A stretch of 64,000 nucleotides of DNA. It comes from Caldithrix abyssi DSM 13497. GTDB taxonomy: Bacteria; Calditrichota; Calditrichia; Calditrichales; Calditrichaceae. Every line of letters begins with the position of its first letter. Within the stretch, counting starts at the first letter, position 1. The stretch is taken from the NCBI RefSeq assembly GCF_001886815.1, contig NZ_CP018099.1, positions 1,982,501 to 2,046,500 on the forward strand, written 5' to 3'. Shown here piece by piece: positions 27,412 through 36,300 of this stretch. Under the pieces are notes generated by a model. The model was not told the DNA's origin, ran no database searches, and saw only the letters and a list, made by a program, of their open reading frames with translations. The translations under genes and the position numbers were made by a program.

Positions 27412-28833
27412 ATGTCGGAATTACAAGCGGAACTGCAGCAAGCCATTGACCGAGTATTTGCCCTGCAGCAGCAAAACCGAGCGGAGATGTGCGCCAGCGA
27501 TTGGAAGGCGCGTAAACGACGACTGAAGAAAGTAGAGCGCTGGGTTGTCGATCATCAGGCGGAAATTCGCCAGGCTCTTTACGCCGATTTTAAAAAGCCG
27601 CCCGAAGAGGTGGATTTGACGGAAATTTTTATCACGCTTTCTGAAATTCGACACGCCCTACGCCATTTAAAAAGCTGGATGAAGCCCGTAAAGGTGAAAC
27701 GTACGCTGCCGGTTTTAACTGCCAAAGCCTGGATTCAATACAAAGCGCGCGGGGTGGTGTTGATTATTTCGCCCTGGAATTTTCCCTTTCATTTAACGGT
27801 GGCGCCGTTGATTTCCGCTCTGGCAGCCGGAAACTGCGTGATTTTGAAACCGTCGGAGTTTGTGCCCCATGTGGCGCAGCTGCTGAAGAAAATGGTGGAA
27901 GAGCTCTTTCCTCCGCAAGAAGTGGCCCTCTTTTTGGGCGACCATCGGGTGGCAGAGGCCCTGCTGAAAAAGCCTTTTGACCACATCTTTTTTACGGGAA
28001 GCACGCGAACAGGAAAGCTGGTCATGCGGGCGGCGGCCGAGCATCTGAGCAGCGTTACGCTTGAACTGGGCGGCAAGTCGCCGGTTATTGTGGATCAAAC
28101 GGCCAATTTGAAAGACGCCGCTAAAAAAATTGCCTTTGGCAAGTACATCAATAGCGGGCAGACCTGCATCGCACCCGATTATGTGCTGGTGCACCGCCAG
28201 ATTAGAGAACAATTCGAAGGGCTGCTTAAAAATGAGATAATTAGCATGTTTGGCGCGGATGCCAGGCAGCAAAATGTTTATGCGCGGGTAATTAACGACA
28301 CGCACCACCAGCGGCTGACGCACATGATTCAGACCAGCGTCGAAGGAACGGGAGAACTGCTTTTGGGCGGCGAGTCTGACGCCAGCGAACGCTTCATTTC
28401 GCCCACGTTAATTCGTCTGGAAACGCCGGATGGCGCCTTAATGAAGGAAGAAATCTTCGGTCCTATTTTGCCGCTGATCTCTTTTGAAAGCGTGGATGAA
28501 GCGCTCAATTTGATCAACCAGATCGATAAACCACTGGGATTGTACATCTTTTCCCACAATCGATCATTCATCGAACGCATCATCCAGGCAACCGATTCCG
28601 GCGCCGTTTGCATTAACGACGCCATGCTCCATTACATCCATCCAAATTTACCGTTTGGCGGAGTGGGGCAGAGCGGTCAGGGCAACGCTCATGGCTTTTA
28701 CGGCTTCCGGGCGTTTTCTTACGAACGGGCCATGTTGCGCCAGGGAGCGGTCAGCCCTTTAAAGTGGCTCTATCCGCCATACTCCGATTTGAAAAGGAAG
28801 TTGATTGGCTGGATTATTAAATATTTTACCTGA
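27412..28833 (+). CDS. Aldehyde dehydrogenase (class 3 / fatty-aldehyde type)
   Basis: A 473-residue NAD(P)-dependent aldehyde dehydrogenase. Catalytic residues are present: N123 in ISPWNFPF, E218 in TLELGGKSP and nucleophile C252 in NSGQTCIAPD; the cofactor motif FTGSTRTGK lies near 194-202. The short length and the hydrophobic C-terminal tail (LKRKLIGWIIKYF) match the class 3/YwdH group that oxidises medium or long-chain aldehydes. The start at 27412 is chosen since AGAGG is nine bases upstream; an ATG at 27403 directly abuts it. It lies 40 bp after the glycohydrolase gene. Confidence 0.92.
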   Translation: MSELQAELQQAIDRVFALQQQNRAEMCASDWKARKRRLKKVERWVVDHQAEIRQALYADFKKPPEEVDLTEIFITLSEIRHALRHLKSWMKPVKVKRTLPVLTAKAWIQYKARGVVLIISPWNFPFHLTVAPLISALAAGNCVILKPSEFVPHVAQLLKKMVEELFPPQEVALFLGDHRVAEALLKKPFDHIFFTGSTRTGKLVMRAAAEHLSSVTLELGGKSPVIVDQTANLKDAAKKIAFGKYINSGQTCIAPDYVLVHRQIREQFEGLLKNEIISMFGADARQQNVYARVINDTHHQRLTHMIQTSVEGTGELLLGGESDASERFISPTLIRLETPDGALMKEEIFGPILPLISFESVDEALNLINQIDKPLGLYIFSHNRSFIERIIQATDSGAVCINDAMLHYIHPNLPFGGVGQSGQGNAHGFYGFRAFSYERAMLRQGAVSPLKWLYPPYSDLKRKLIGWIIKYFT

Positions 28834-28928
28834 ATTTAAAGAGTCAGGCGCGGTGAATTTCTATTGATCGCCTGCGCTTTAAGGAATAACTGATTTTTAG
28901 CGGCATTTATTTAACGAAGAGATCGCAA

Positions 28929-30512
28929 ATGAAAAAGGACTTTGATTTTATTGTTATTGGTTCGGGCTTTGGCGGTTCGGTTTCGGCTTTGCGTCTGGTT
29001 GAAAAAGGCTATTCGGTTCTGGTTCTGGAAAAAGGGAAACGCTTGACAGCGGAGGATTTTCCGAAGACCAACTGGAATTTAAAACGCTGGTTCTGGTTGC
29101 CCACCCTCAAATTTTTTGGATTTTTTCGGCTGTCTTTTTTTCGTCATGTGGCGGTGCTCTCTGGCGTGGGCGTGGGCGGCGGATCGCTGGTTTACGCCAA
29201 CACCCTGCCCGTTCCCAAGGAAGAATTTTTTACCGCGCCTACCTGGTCGCATCTGGCCGACTGGAAAAAAGAGCTAATGCCGTTTTATGACCGGGCGCGC
29301 AGGATGTTGGGCACGGCCAAAAATCCGCGTCTGGAGACGGGCGACCTGGCATTAAAAGAACTGGCCGAAAGGCTGGGCAAAGCCGATCAGTTCGAGACCA
29401 CCGAGGTGGCGGTTTTTTTCGGAGAACCCGAAAAAGAGGTGGAAGACCCTTATTTTAACGGAGAAGGACCGCCTCGTTCTGGATGTCGATTTTGCGGCGC
29501 TTGTATGATTGGATGCCGCTACAACGCTAAAAATACGCTGGACAAAAACTATCTCTATTTTGCGGAGAAAAAAGGCGCGGTTGTTCAAGCCGAATCGGAA
29601 GTTTACGATATTAAACCGCTGGGCGGGAAATATGGAGAAGACGGTTATCGTGTGTACTGGCGGCAATCAACGCGTTATTTTAAACGCCGCGGATCGTTTA
29701 CCTGCCAGGGCCTGGTGTTTGCCGGCGGCGTTTTGGGGACGGTTCCTCTTTTGCTCAAGTTAAAAAAACGCTCGCTGCCCAATTTATCATCTAAAGTAGG
29801 TTGGGGCGTGCGCACCAATTCCGAAAGCCTGATCGGAATTACAACAACCGACAAAAACACCGTTTTTTCGGATGGCATAGCCATCGGTTCCATCCTGCAT
29901 ACGGATCGTTACAGCCATCTGGAGCCGGTGCGTTATCCGGCTGGTTCGGGCTTCTGGCGCGTTTTAATGTCGCCAATGATCAGCGGCTCAAACTTTGCAG
30001 ATCGACTTTTTAAAGTGTTGCGGGAGATATTTCGTCATCCCCTACGTTTTTTAAAGACCTATTTTGTGGATGACTGGGCCAAACGCACGCAGATTTTACT
30101 CTTTATGCAGACCATTAACACCACATTGCGTTTTAGCCCCGCACTTTTGGGAATGAAGAGTACGCTGGATCAGGGAACGGCGCCCACCGCGTTTATTCCG
30201 GAAGCTCAAACCCTGGCGCGTGAATATGCTAAAATTGCCGGGGGTACGCCCACCACGCTGCTCACTGAAAGTCTGTTTGGCATTCCGACCACCGCCCACA
30301 TATTAGGCGGGGCCGTCATGGGAGAAAACGATCAGGAGGGCGTTATTGACCGCGACAACCGCGTGTTTGGCTATCGTAACATGTACATTTGCGACGGTTC
30401 GATGATTTCGGCCAATCCGGGAGTGAACCCGTCGCTAACCATTACCGCCCTCAGCGAACGGGCCATGAGCAAAATAAAACCCAAAAAGGAAAACCCTGAT
30501 TTTGGAGAATGA
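28929..30512 (+). CDS. GMC-family FAD-dependent oxidoreductase (cholesterol-oxidase-like)
   Basis: A 527-residue flavoprotein with an N-terminal FAD-binding GSGFGGSVSALRLVEKGYSVLVLEKG, the GVGVGGGSLVYANTL loop, and the C-terminal GMC signature (DGSMISANPGVNPSLTITAL). A Cys-rich stretch (CRFCGACMIGC near residue 187) is typical of the cholesterol-oxidase-like branch. It probably oxidises an alcohol or sterol-like lipid; the neighbouring aldehyde dehydrogenase could take the product further. No signal peptide is seen. A 96-bp gap separates it from the dehydrogenase gene. Confidence 0.88.
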   Translation: MKKDFDFIVIGSGFGGSVSALRLVEKGYSVLVLEKGKRLTAEDFPKTNWNLKRWFWLPTLKFFGFFRLSFFRHVAVLSGVGVGGGSLVYANTLPVPKEEFFTAPTWSHLADWKKELMPFYDRARRMLGTAKNPRLETGDLALKELAERLGKADQFETTEVAVFFGEPEKEVEDPYFNGEGPPRSGCRFCGACMIGCRYNAKNTLDKNYLYFAEKKGAVVQAESEVYDIKPLGGKYGEDGYRVYWRQSTRYFKRRGSFTCQGLVFAGGVLGTVPLLLKLKKRSLPNLSSKVGWGVRTNSESLIGITTTDKNTVFSDGIAIGSILHTDRYSHLEPVRYPAGSGFWRVLMSPMISGSNFADRLFKVLREIFRHPLRFLKTYFVDDWAKRTQILLFMQTINTTLRFSPALLGMKSTLDQGTAPTAFIPEAQTLAREYAKIAGGTPTTLLTESLFGIPTTAHILGGAVMGENDQEGVIDRDNRVFGYRNMYICDGSMISANPGVNPSLTITALSERAMSKIKPKKENPDFGE

Positions 30513-30607
30513 AAGCAGTGAGTGAAAATGGTCAGGCGGCAGGGCAGGCGACGACCTACCACTATTTCTGATTTGTTATTCTGAATTCGCTCTAAGGTAA
30601 TATGTCA

Positions 30608-30635
30608 TTTATCTCTCGCCCTGGTGGGAGATAAA
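30608..30635 (+). terminator. Possible stem-loop terminator after the GMC oxidoreductase gene
   Basis: TTTATCTC (30608-30615) pairs with GAGATAAA (30628-30635) around a partly paired loop, about 95 bp after the stop codon. No strong T-run follows directly, so termination is uncertain. The rest of the 326-bp gap up to 30838 is AT-rich and shows no gene. Confidence 0.35.
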
Positions 30636-30838
30636 CCTAATAGCTCCAAAAATCCATATAATTTTTTGTATTTTCTTACCGGCATTGTAAAAAATTCGCC
30701 TTTTTGTGGTGGATTTATATTTTGTAAAACTTGCCAAATGTTGTGCCCATTGGTGCGTTTAGTTCTTTAAAATGGCATTGCATTCAATGCGGTCGCTTTG
30801 TATTTTTAGATTGTCCTCGTAATCGAAAGGGAAATATC

Positions 30839-32824
30839 ATGAAACATCCGACCTTGTTTACTCTATTTACCTTTTTATTGTTTTTTCAGTCGGTTGACGG
30901 CGGCCAGATAAAAGGGAAAGTTGTGGACACAAAAGATAAAGCGGTTTCCGGCGCGGTGGTGCTGATAAAAGAACTTGGCCAGCAGACCATGAGCGACGAA
31001 CAGGGAGCGTTTTATTTCAGGGAAGTGCTGGCCGGCGATTACACCTTAATTGCCTTTAAAGAAAAAGTGGGGCATGGAAAGGTACGCGTAAAGCTGGCGG
31101 AATCTGCCGTGATAGAGCTGAAAATCCAATTAAAAAAATCGACCATGAAACCCGGCGACTATCATTATTTAACCACGCCACGGAAACCGAAAAAGACAAT
31201 GAAAGAAATGCCGATACCGAAGAAGGCGGAATCTGAAAGAATGTACGAAAGCGAGGCTGTGGAAATGACGGGTGCGCCGGCAGGCGCTGCCAGGGCACAG
31301 CAATCCGGCTTAAAAGCGGGCTTTGCCGATGACAACAAACAGTTCAACTACTTTTTAAATTTTTTAGAACGTTTCGAGAATAAAGCGGAGCATTATCCCT
31401 TGCCGGTCAGAGAAAGAATCTGGTTAAAGGTGCAGGATGCGCAGGGCAAGCCGCTCAACAATGCGCTGGTGGAAGTCTTTGAAAATGGCTTGTTGCTGGA
31501 AAGAGGAAAAACCTATGCCGACGGTTCATTTTTTGTTTATCCGCTGGTGGATGGCATGAACGGCGATCAATTTGAGGTTAACGTCCAATTTAAAAGGACA
31601 GTTAAGACCATCAAAATAGATCGCAACGGACCGCGCATTGTGCCCGTTCAGCTACCGATTGCCCGCGGCGCCTACCAGCAAATTCCGCTTGATCTTGTGT
31701 TCATTCTGGATACGACGGGCAGCATGGGGGAAGAGATCGAGCGGCTGAAAAATACCATCGAAATCATTAATGCCAACTTAATTCAGCTAAAACCGCGGCC
31801 GGATATTCGCTTTGCGCTGGTACTCTACCGCGACCGGGGCGATGAATACGTAACGCGTTTTGTGCCTTTTTCTCGCTCACTGGACTATTTTCAGAGCGTG
31901 TTGAATACGATCGAAGCAGACGGCGGCGGCGACTATCCTGAGGATTTGCAGTCTGCCCTGCATACCGCGCTTAAACAACTGGACTGGCGGCAGGACGCCA
32001 TTCGGCTGGCCTATATTATTACCGATGCGCCGCCTCATCTCGACTACGATCAGGAATATACCTACATCGATGCCTGTAAAGAAGCCAAACAAAGGGGAAT
32101 CAAATTCTTTTCGGTGGGCACCGGCGGATTGGATATTAACGGCGAATACGTTTTACGGCAGATTGCCCAGTTTACCTACGGCAAGTACATCTTTTTAACC
32201 TATGGTGAAAAGGGCGAAAGCGAGGGAGGACGACCGGGCAGCGTAAGCCACCATACCGGGGCCAACTTTCAGACCGATAAGCTGGAGGCGATCATCATCC
32301 GTTTTACCAAACAGGAATTACTCTATCAGAGCGATCAGCCCATAGCGGAAAGCGAACCGTATTTTGAAGCGGTCAAAATAGATGATGAAACGCGCGAGGC
32401 AACGCTCAATAAGCTTTTTGATCAGGCATTGGATGAACTGATCGATTATTCAACCATGCCGATTGCGCAAAAGACAAAGCTGGCTATTTTGCCGGTATCA
32501 AGTAAATATCCGGCGCTGGCAGCCACTGCTGAATATTTTACCGAGCAGATGATTCTGGCCGCTCAAAAGAAAAAACAGTTTGAGCTGGTGGAACGAAAAG
32601 ACCTGCAAACCATTGCCGAAGAATTAAAATTGCAGCTTTCCGGTCTGGTTAGCGAAGAGGATGCGGCCAAAGTTGGCGAGTTGATCGGGGCGGATTTAAT
32701 CGTAATTGGTCATTTGTTTAAAACCAACGCTACTTACGAGCTGTTTTTAAAATTGGAACGTGTGCGCACTTCGGAAATATTGTCGGTAACCAAGGCCAAA
32801 ATCGATGTACGCCTGGGACTTTAA
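30839..32824 (+). CDS. Secreted von Willebrand A protein with N-terminal regulatory-like and C-terminal CsgG/FlgO-like domains
   Basis: A 661-residue exported protein; the ATG at 30839 follows AAGGGA and begins a signal peptide (1-22). Residues about 23-100 resemble a carboxypeptidase-regulatory-like domain (GQIKGKVVDTKDKAVSGAVV). Residues about 300-480 form a VWA domain with the MIDAS motif DTTGSMGEE. Residues about 555-661 (LAILPVSSKYPALAATAEYFTEQM, GELIGADLIVIGHL) resemble CsgG/FlgO-type periplasmic domains. Such proteins act in envelope protein contacts; the exact role is unknown. It stands alone, with non-coding DNA on both sides. Confidence 0.82.
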   Translation: MKHPTLFTLFTFLLFFQSVDGGQIKGKVVDTKDKAVSGAVVLIKELGQQTMSDEQGAFYFREVLAGDYTLIAFKEKVGHGKVRVKLAESAVIELKIQLKKSTMKPGDYHYLTTPRKPKKTMKEMPIPKKAESERMYESEAVEMTGAPAGAARAQQSGLKAGFADDNKQFNYFLNFLERFENKAEHYPLPVRERIWLKVQDAQGKPLNNALVEVFENGLLLERGKTYADGSFFVYPLVDGMNGDQFEVNVQFKRTVKTIKIDRNGPRIVPVQLPIARGAYQQIPLDLVFILDTTGSMGEEIERLKNTIEIINANLIQLKPRPDIRFALVLYRDRGDEYVTRFVPFSRSLDYFQSVLNTIEADGGGDYPEDLQSALHTALKQLDWRQDAIRLAYIITDAPPHLDYDQEYTYIDACKEAKQRGIKFFSVGTGGLDINGEYVLRQIAQFTYGKYIFLTYGEKGESEGGRPGSVSHHTGANFQTDKLEAIIIRFTKQELLYQSDQPIAESEPYFEAVKIDDETREATLNKLFDQALDELIDYSTMPIAQKTKLAILPVSSKYPALAATAEYFTEQMILAAQKKKQFELVERKDLQTIAEELKLQLSGLVSEEDAAKVGELIGADLIVIGHLFKTNATYELFLKLERVRTSEILSVTKAKIDVRLGL

Positions 32825-32856
32825 AATTAAAGCGAGGTTGAAGGGGAGGATTTATA

Positions 32857-32898
32857 ATTACGAATTACGAATTATGAATTACGAATTATGAATTACGA
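32857..32898. repeat. Six tandem 7-bp units (ATTACGA/ATTATGA)
   Basis: Six head-to-tail heptamers, ATTACGA or ATTATGA, follow the VWA gene by about 30 bp. The same unit occurs four times at 60084-60111. This resembles the short tandemly repeated heptamers of cyanobacteria, but is seen here only in non-coding DNA. Confidence 0.85.
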
Positions 32899-33056
32899 AT
32901 TTAAAATTTAGAATTATCATGCGGCTCGGAAGGCTGTGCACGAAATAGGAGCAGGATTCCTGTGGCAAGAATTAGGCATTATGATTTTTTCAGCATGGGA
33001 AGGGGAACGGGAATCTGAGAATCAAAGTTCTATTCCAAGGCAGCAGAGCCGCAAGC

Positions 33057-33440
33057 AAAATCAACCGCAACGCGCGCAAAGTAATTTTCTCGCAAGATTA
33101 CGTCAATAATCGCAGAAAAAGATTAAACAAATTATTTTCTGCAGCCATAAAGAGCGCAGAGAAGTCGCAAAGGGCACAAGGAATGTTTAAAAATAGAAAT
33201 AGTTTCAATTGCCCTCACCCTTTATCCTCTGGGATAGGGGGAAGATTTGCTGGTGATAATTTTCTCCGACGGTGTGCTGGGCGCCAACGCCGGCTAATTT
33301 CTATTTAACCATTCAACGGTATAGATTCATCACTCCGTCCCGATTTCTCGAGACTGAAGCTGGCGCTCCGTTCAGAATAACAGACCGGCGACCATTCAAC
33401 CATTCAACTAATCAACCATTTTGGCAGCACAAAAATTTGG
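33057..33440. repeat. Composite dispersed intergenic repeat (copy A)
   Basis: This non-coding stretch (part of the 756-bp gap 32825-33580) contains blocks also found elsewhere in the window. Bases 33057-33112 match 53397-53449 with about three differences. Bases 33152-33220 match 60372-60443 (CAGAGAAGTCGCAAAGGGC and AATAGTTTCAATTGCCCTC are the best-kept parts). Bases 33383-33405 match 60510-60530 (GACCGGCGACCATTCAACCA). No plausible gene was found in the gap. The blocks look like a modular repeat family. Confidence 0.8.
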
Positions 33441-33580
33441 CTTGCACCAATAATAAACCTTGCAAATGAAGTATTCCAAAACTATGCATCTCTGAGGTTT
33501 CAATGTGCGCTCAATCATCAATTAAGAATGTACCCGGCGGAGGGAGTGATTTTTTTCTGTAAAATAAGAACAAAAAGCAT

Positions 33581-36136
33581 TTAACGATCGGCGGTCTGGT
33601 CCTCTTCAAATTCTTCTTTATAGGGCAATAGAATCTTTACATGCGTTGATTTACCAGGCACCGACCAGATGTCAATTTTTCCCTCATGGTCGTCGATAAT
33701 CTTTTTTGCCAGGGTCAGGCCCATGCCCGTTCCGTTTTCTTTGGTGGTAAAAAAGGGATCGAATACCTGGTTAATAACGGAAGGATCAATACCGGGGCCG
33801 TTGTCGACGATTTCAATTTCGAGATAGCGTTTAAAATTTTCTTCGATTTTTTCAATTACCGTGGACGATATAAGGATAACTCCCTTGCTGGCCATGGCGT
33901 CAATAGAATTTTCGATGATGATCTGAAATACCATTTCGAGTAGAGCAGGATCTACCAGGCAACGATCGTATTTTTTATCCAGTTCCAGTTTTATTTGTAA
34001 ACCATCTTTCAGGTACACGGCGAATTTCTCGAGCAGACGGTTGGCGATTTCCTGAAGGGAGGTCCATTGTAGATTGGGCTTGCCTAAATTGGTAAAACGC
34101 AAAAAATGGCGTGTCATCTCGCGGATGCGGGACAATTCCTGTTCAATGGTGCTAAAATCTTTTTCAATCGGAGTCTGGTCCGGGATTCCGTATTCTTTTA
34201 AACGCAGGCGTAAACCCTGGGTGAGCAATTGCACGGTTGTTAGCGGTGTTTTAATGTCGTGAGCCATTTTTTGTACGGTATTCGTCCAGATTTCCAGCTT
34301 TTGATTGGTAACCTTACTGCTTTGCAAAACGGTTTCGATTAAAAATCCGGCGGGTATTTTGAGAACGCCTTTTATTACAGAACCGCGAAGAAGAATGGGC
34401 GTAACCCCCTGGTTGGTGCGAAGGTTGATTTCTTTTTCCTGAAAAATTCTCTGAGCCATTAAGGTTTTCGCAAATTCGATGACTATCGGTCGTTCTTCTA
34501 ACGACTCAAACAGCGGCGCGTTTTTGTCGATATGTTTGGATAAGTACAGATGACGCTCAAAATTGCCATTAACATAGGTTATTTTGGCACGGTGGTTAAT
34601 GATGCACAATCCATTTTGAGTAAACTGGAATAAATTTTTGTGTACCAGTAAAATAGAAGACGCTTTTTGTCCTGCCAGAAAGATGGCCAGTAAAACGAAA
34701 TAAATAAAAATATCCAGAATGATAAACAAAAGATATCGCCATCCATACAGGGGATTGCTTGCAAACTTAAAGCGATAAAGCTCGTTTCTCTTTTTTATAA
34801 GAATTTCGTGGCCCGCTTTCCCGCGTCCTACAAAATTAATGGTCATGTTTTGCAATCCCAAAGGGGGCAGCGTGTACATGTATTTAAAATCATGAGAGAG
34901 TATCGCGTATCTTCCTTTTTTTGTACGACAAAAGATTTCTTCTTTAAAGTCGCCGTCCAGGTCTATCATGCGGGAGATGTCACTGATCGGGGATTCTGGT
35001 TTAATGGTTTCGACGATATCTAAATTGAAGTTAGGTTTAAGTATGTTGCCGCTTGTCTGGGATAATAAATAAAGTTGTTCATGGTTGTTCCTGGTGATTA
35101 TAAAGGGATAGATTCTCTCATCAATCGGTAATTTTTTTTCTCTTAATTTTTGCCCCTGTCTGTTATAAAGAAAGATTTTAGGGTTGATATTTAAATGGCC
35201 ATTATAGGAATAGGAAGTAACAATGAATGCTCGATTATTTATTGAATAAGGAATATTTTTAATTCTGCTTGAATAGTAGGGAAAAACCTTGGGCTCAAAG
35301 AAAAAATTCAAGTCTTTGTCAAAAACCATCAGGTAGGCATTATTGTCTTTGTAAGGGAAAGGGGAGCGATAGGTTTCGAAGGCGATACATTTTTTCATTA
35401 AAATTTCGGGGATACCATCCCCATCAAGATCGACTACCGTAGGGCCGACGATATAGGCTCCGCTATCTGGAGTACGGGCGGTGATTTTCCGCTGGTCAAT
35501 ATCAAAACGAATCAAAGCGCGAGGTTGTAAGCTATAATAAGCAACCAGATTGATAAAACACTCCTGATAGCCGTCGTTATCAGCATCAAAAAAGACCATT
35601 TCCGGTTTACGTAAATCCCAGATTTTCCGTGGATGCGGATTGGGCCTGGGCGCAGTAGCTAAGAATTGCCGATATAATAAAAATTGGTTGCGTTTTCTGG
35701 GGTCAATGGAATATAAAAACAATGAATCATTGGCCTTTGTAAAAAAATAGGTTTCATCATAGGCGTCGCCGTCGTAATCGGCAAAATAAACGGCCCCTAC
35801 TAACCATTTTCCGGAGAAATTCCACTGGCCGGTTGCCTTTTTCTCTTCGGCGAAAAATCGCATTTCTATTTCTCTTGTATCTCGCCCATATTCAAAACTA
35901 ATCTTTTCGCTGAAGCCATCATGATCAAAATCGTGGTAGTAATCTTTAGAATTATTCTGAGAGGAGAATGATATATGGTCAACCAAATACAGCCGGTTTG
36001 GTTTAATGCCCCCTTTTTGCCAGTAAACGATTAATGCGGTTATTACCAGGGCAATAAAAAAAAAGACGAGGTAAATTATTCTGTAAATGTTTTTAAAACG
36101 TTCGGGTATTTTTGCTTGAGTCATCTGATTTAACAT
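33581..36136 (-). CDS. Membrane sensor histidine kinase with extracytoplasmic FG-GAP-like propeller
   Basis: An 851-residue orphan histidine kinase. A first transmembrane helix (about 20-41) leads to a ~420-residue outer domain with Asp-rich FG-GAP/VCBS-like loops (DHDGFSE, DYDGDAYDE, DADNDGYQE, DLDGDGIPE, DLDGDFKEE), which likely bind calcium and fold as a beta-propeller. A second helix lies at about 462-487. A PAS-like segment, the HisKA domain (MAHDIKTPL, H626) and an ATPase domain (IIIENSIDAMA, DNGPGID, GTGMGLTLAKKII) follow. No response regulator is adjacent. The ATG at 36136 abuts its AGGG; the ATG at 36124 is an alternative. The signal is unknown. Confidence 0.85.
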   Translation of the reverse strand: MLNQMTQAKIPERFKNIYRIIYLVFFFIALVITALIVYWQKGGIKPNRLYLVDHISFSSQNNSKDYYHDFDHDGFSEKISFEYGRDTREIEMRFFAEEKKATGQWNFSGKWLVGAVYFADYDGDAYDETYFFTKANDSLFLYSIDPRKRNQFLLYRQFLATAPRPNPHPRKIWDLRKPEMVFFDADNDGYQECFINLVAYYSLQPRALIRFDIDQRKITARTPDSGAYIVGPTVVDLDGDGIPEILMKKCIAFETYRSPFPYKDNNAYLMVFDKDLNFFFEPKVFPYYSSRIKNIPYSINNRAFIVTSYSYNGHLNINPKIFLYNRQGQKLREKKLPIDERIYPFIITRNNHEQLYLLSQTSGNILKPNFNLDIVETIKPESPISDISRMIDLDGDFKEEIFCRTKKGRYAILSHDFKYMYTLPPLGLQNMTINFVGRGKAGHEILIKKRNELYRFKFASNPLYGWRYLLFIILDIFIYFVLLAIFLAGQKASSILLVHKNLFQFTQNGLCIINHRAKITYVNGNFERHLYLSKHIDKNAPLFESLEERPIVIEFAKTLMAQRIFQEKEINLRTNQGVTPILLRGSVIKGVLKIPAGFLIETVLQSSKVTNQKLEIWTNTVQKMAHDIKTPLTTVQLLTQGLRLRLKEYGIPDQTPIEKDFSTIEQELSRIREMTRHFLRFTNLGKPNLQWTSLQEIANRLLEKFAVYLKDGLQIKLELDKKYDRCLVDPALLEMVFQIIIENSIDAMASKGVILISSTVIEKIEENFKRYLEIEIVDNGPGIDPSVINQVFDPFFTTKENGTGMGLTLAKKIIDDHEGKIDIWSVPGKSTHVKILLPYKEEFEEDQTADR

Positions 36137-36300
36137 CCCTGTAATCTATTAAAAAGATGGATTAACTTTAGCCCTTTTAGTTAAAAAAATCATTGACATC
36201 CGGGATTAAATAAAAAACATAACAAAGCATATTTTAAGAAAAAATAAACAAAAATCAAGAGTACAACACACATTATGTGCAAGTAATAGCCAATAAGTCT

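Noticed and set aside
32857-32898. Tandem repeats considered as a CRISPR array
   Set aside because: The units are 7 bp and contiguous with no spacers, and no cas genes are present.
33272-33469. 65-codon plus-strand frame in the repeat-rich gap
   Set aside because: It runs through the dispersed repeats and encodes their translated repeats; no ribosome-binding site.
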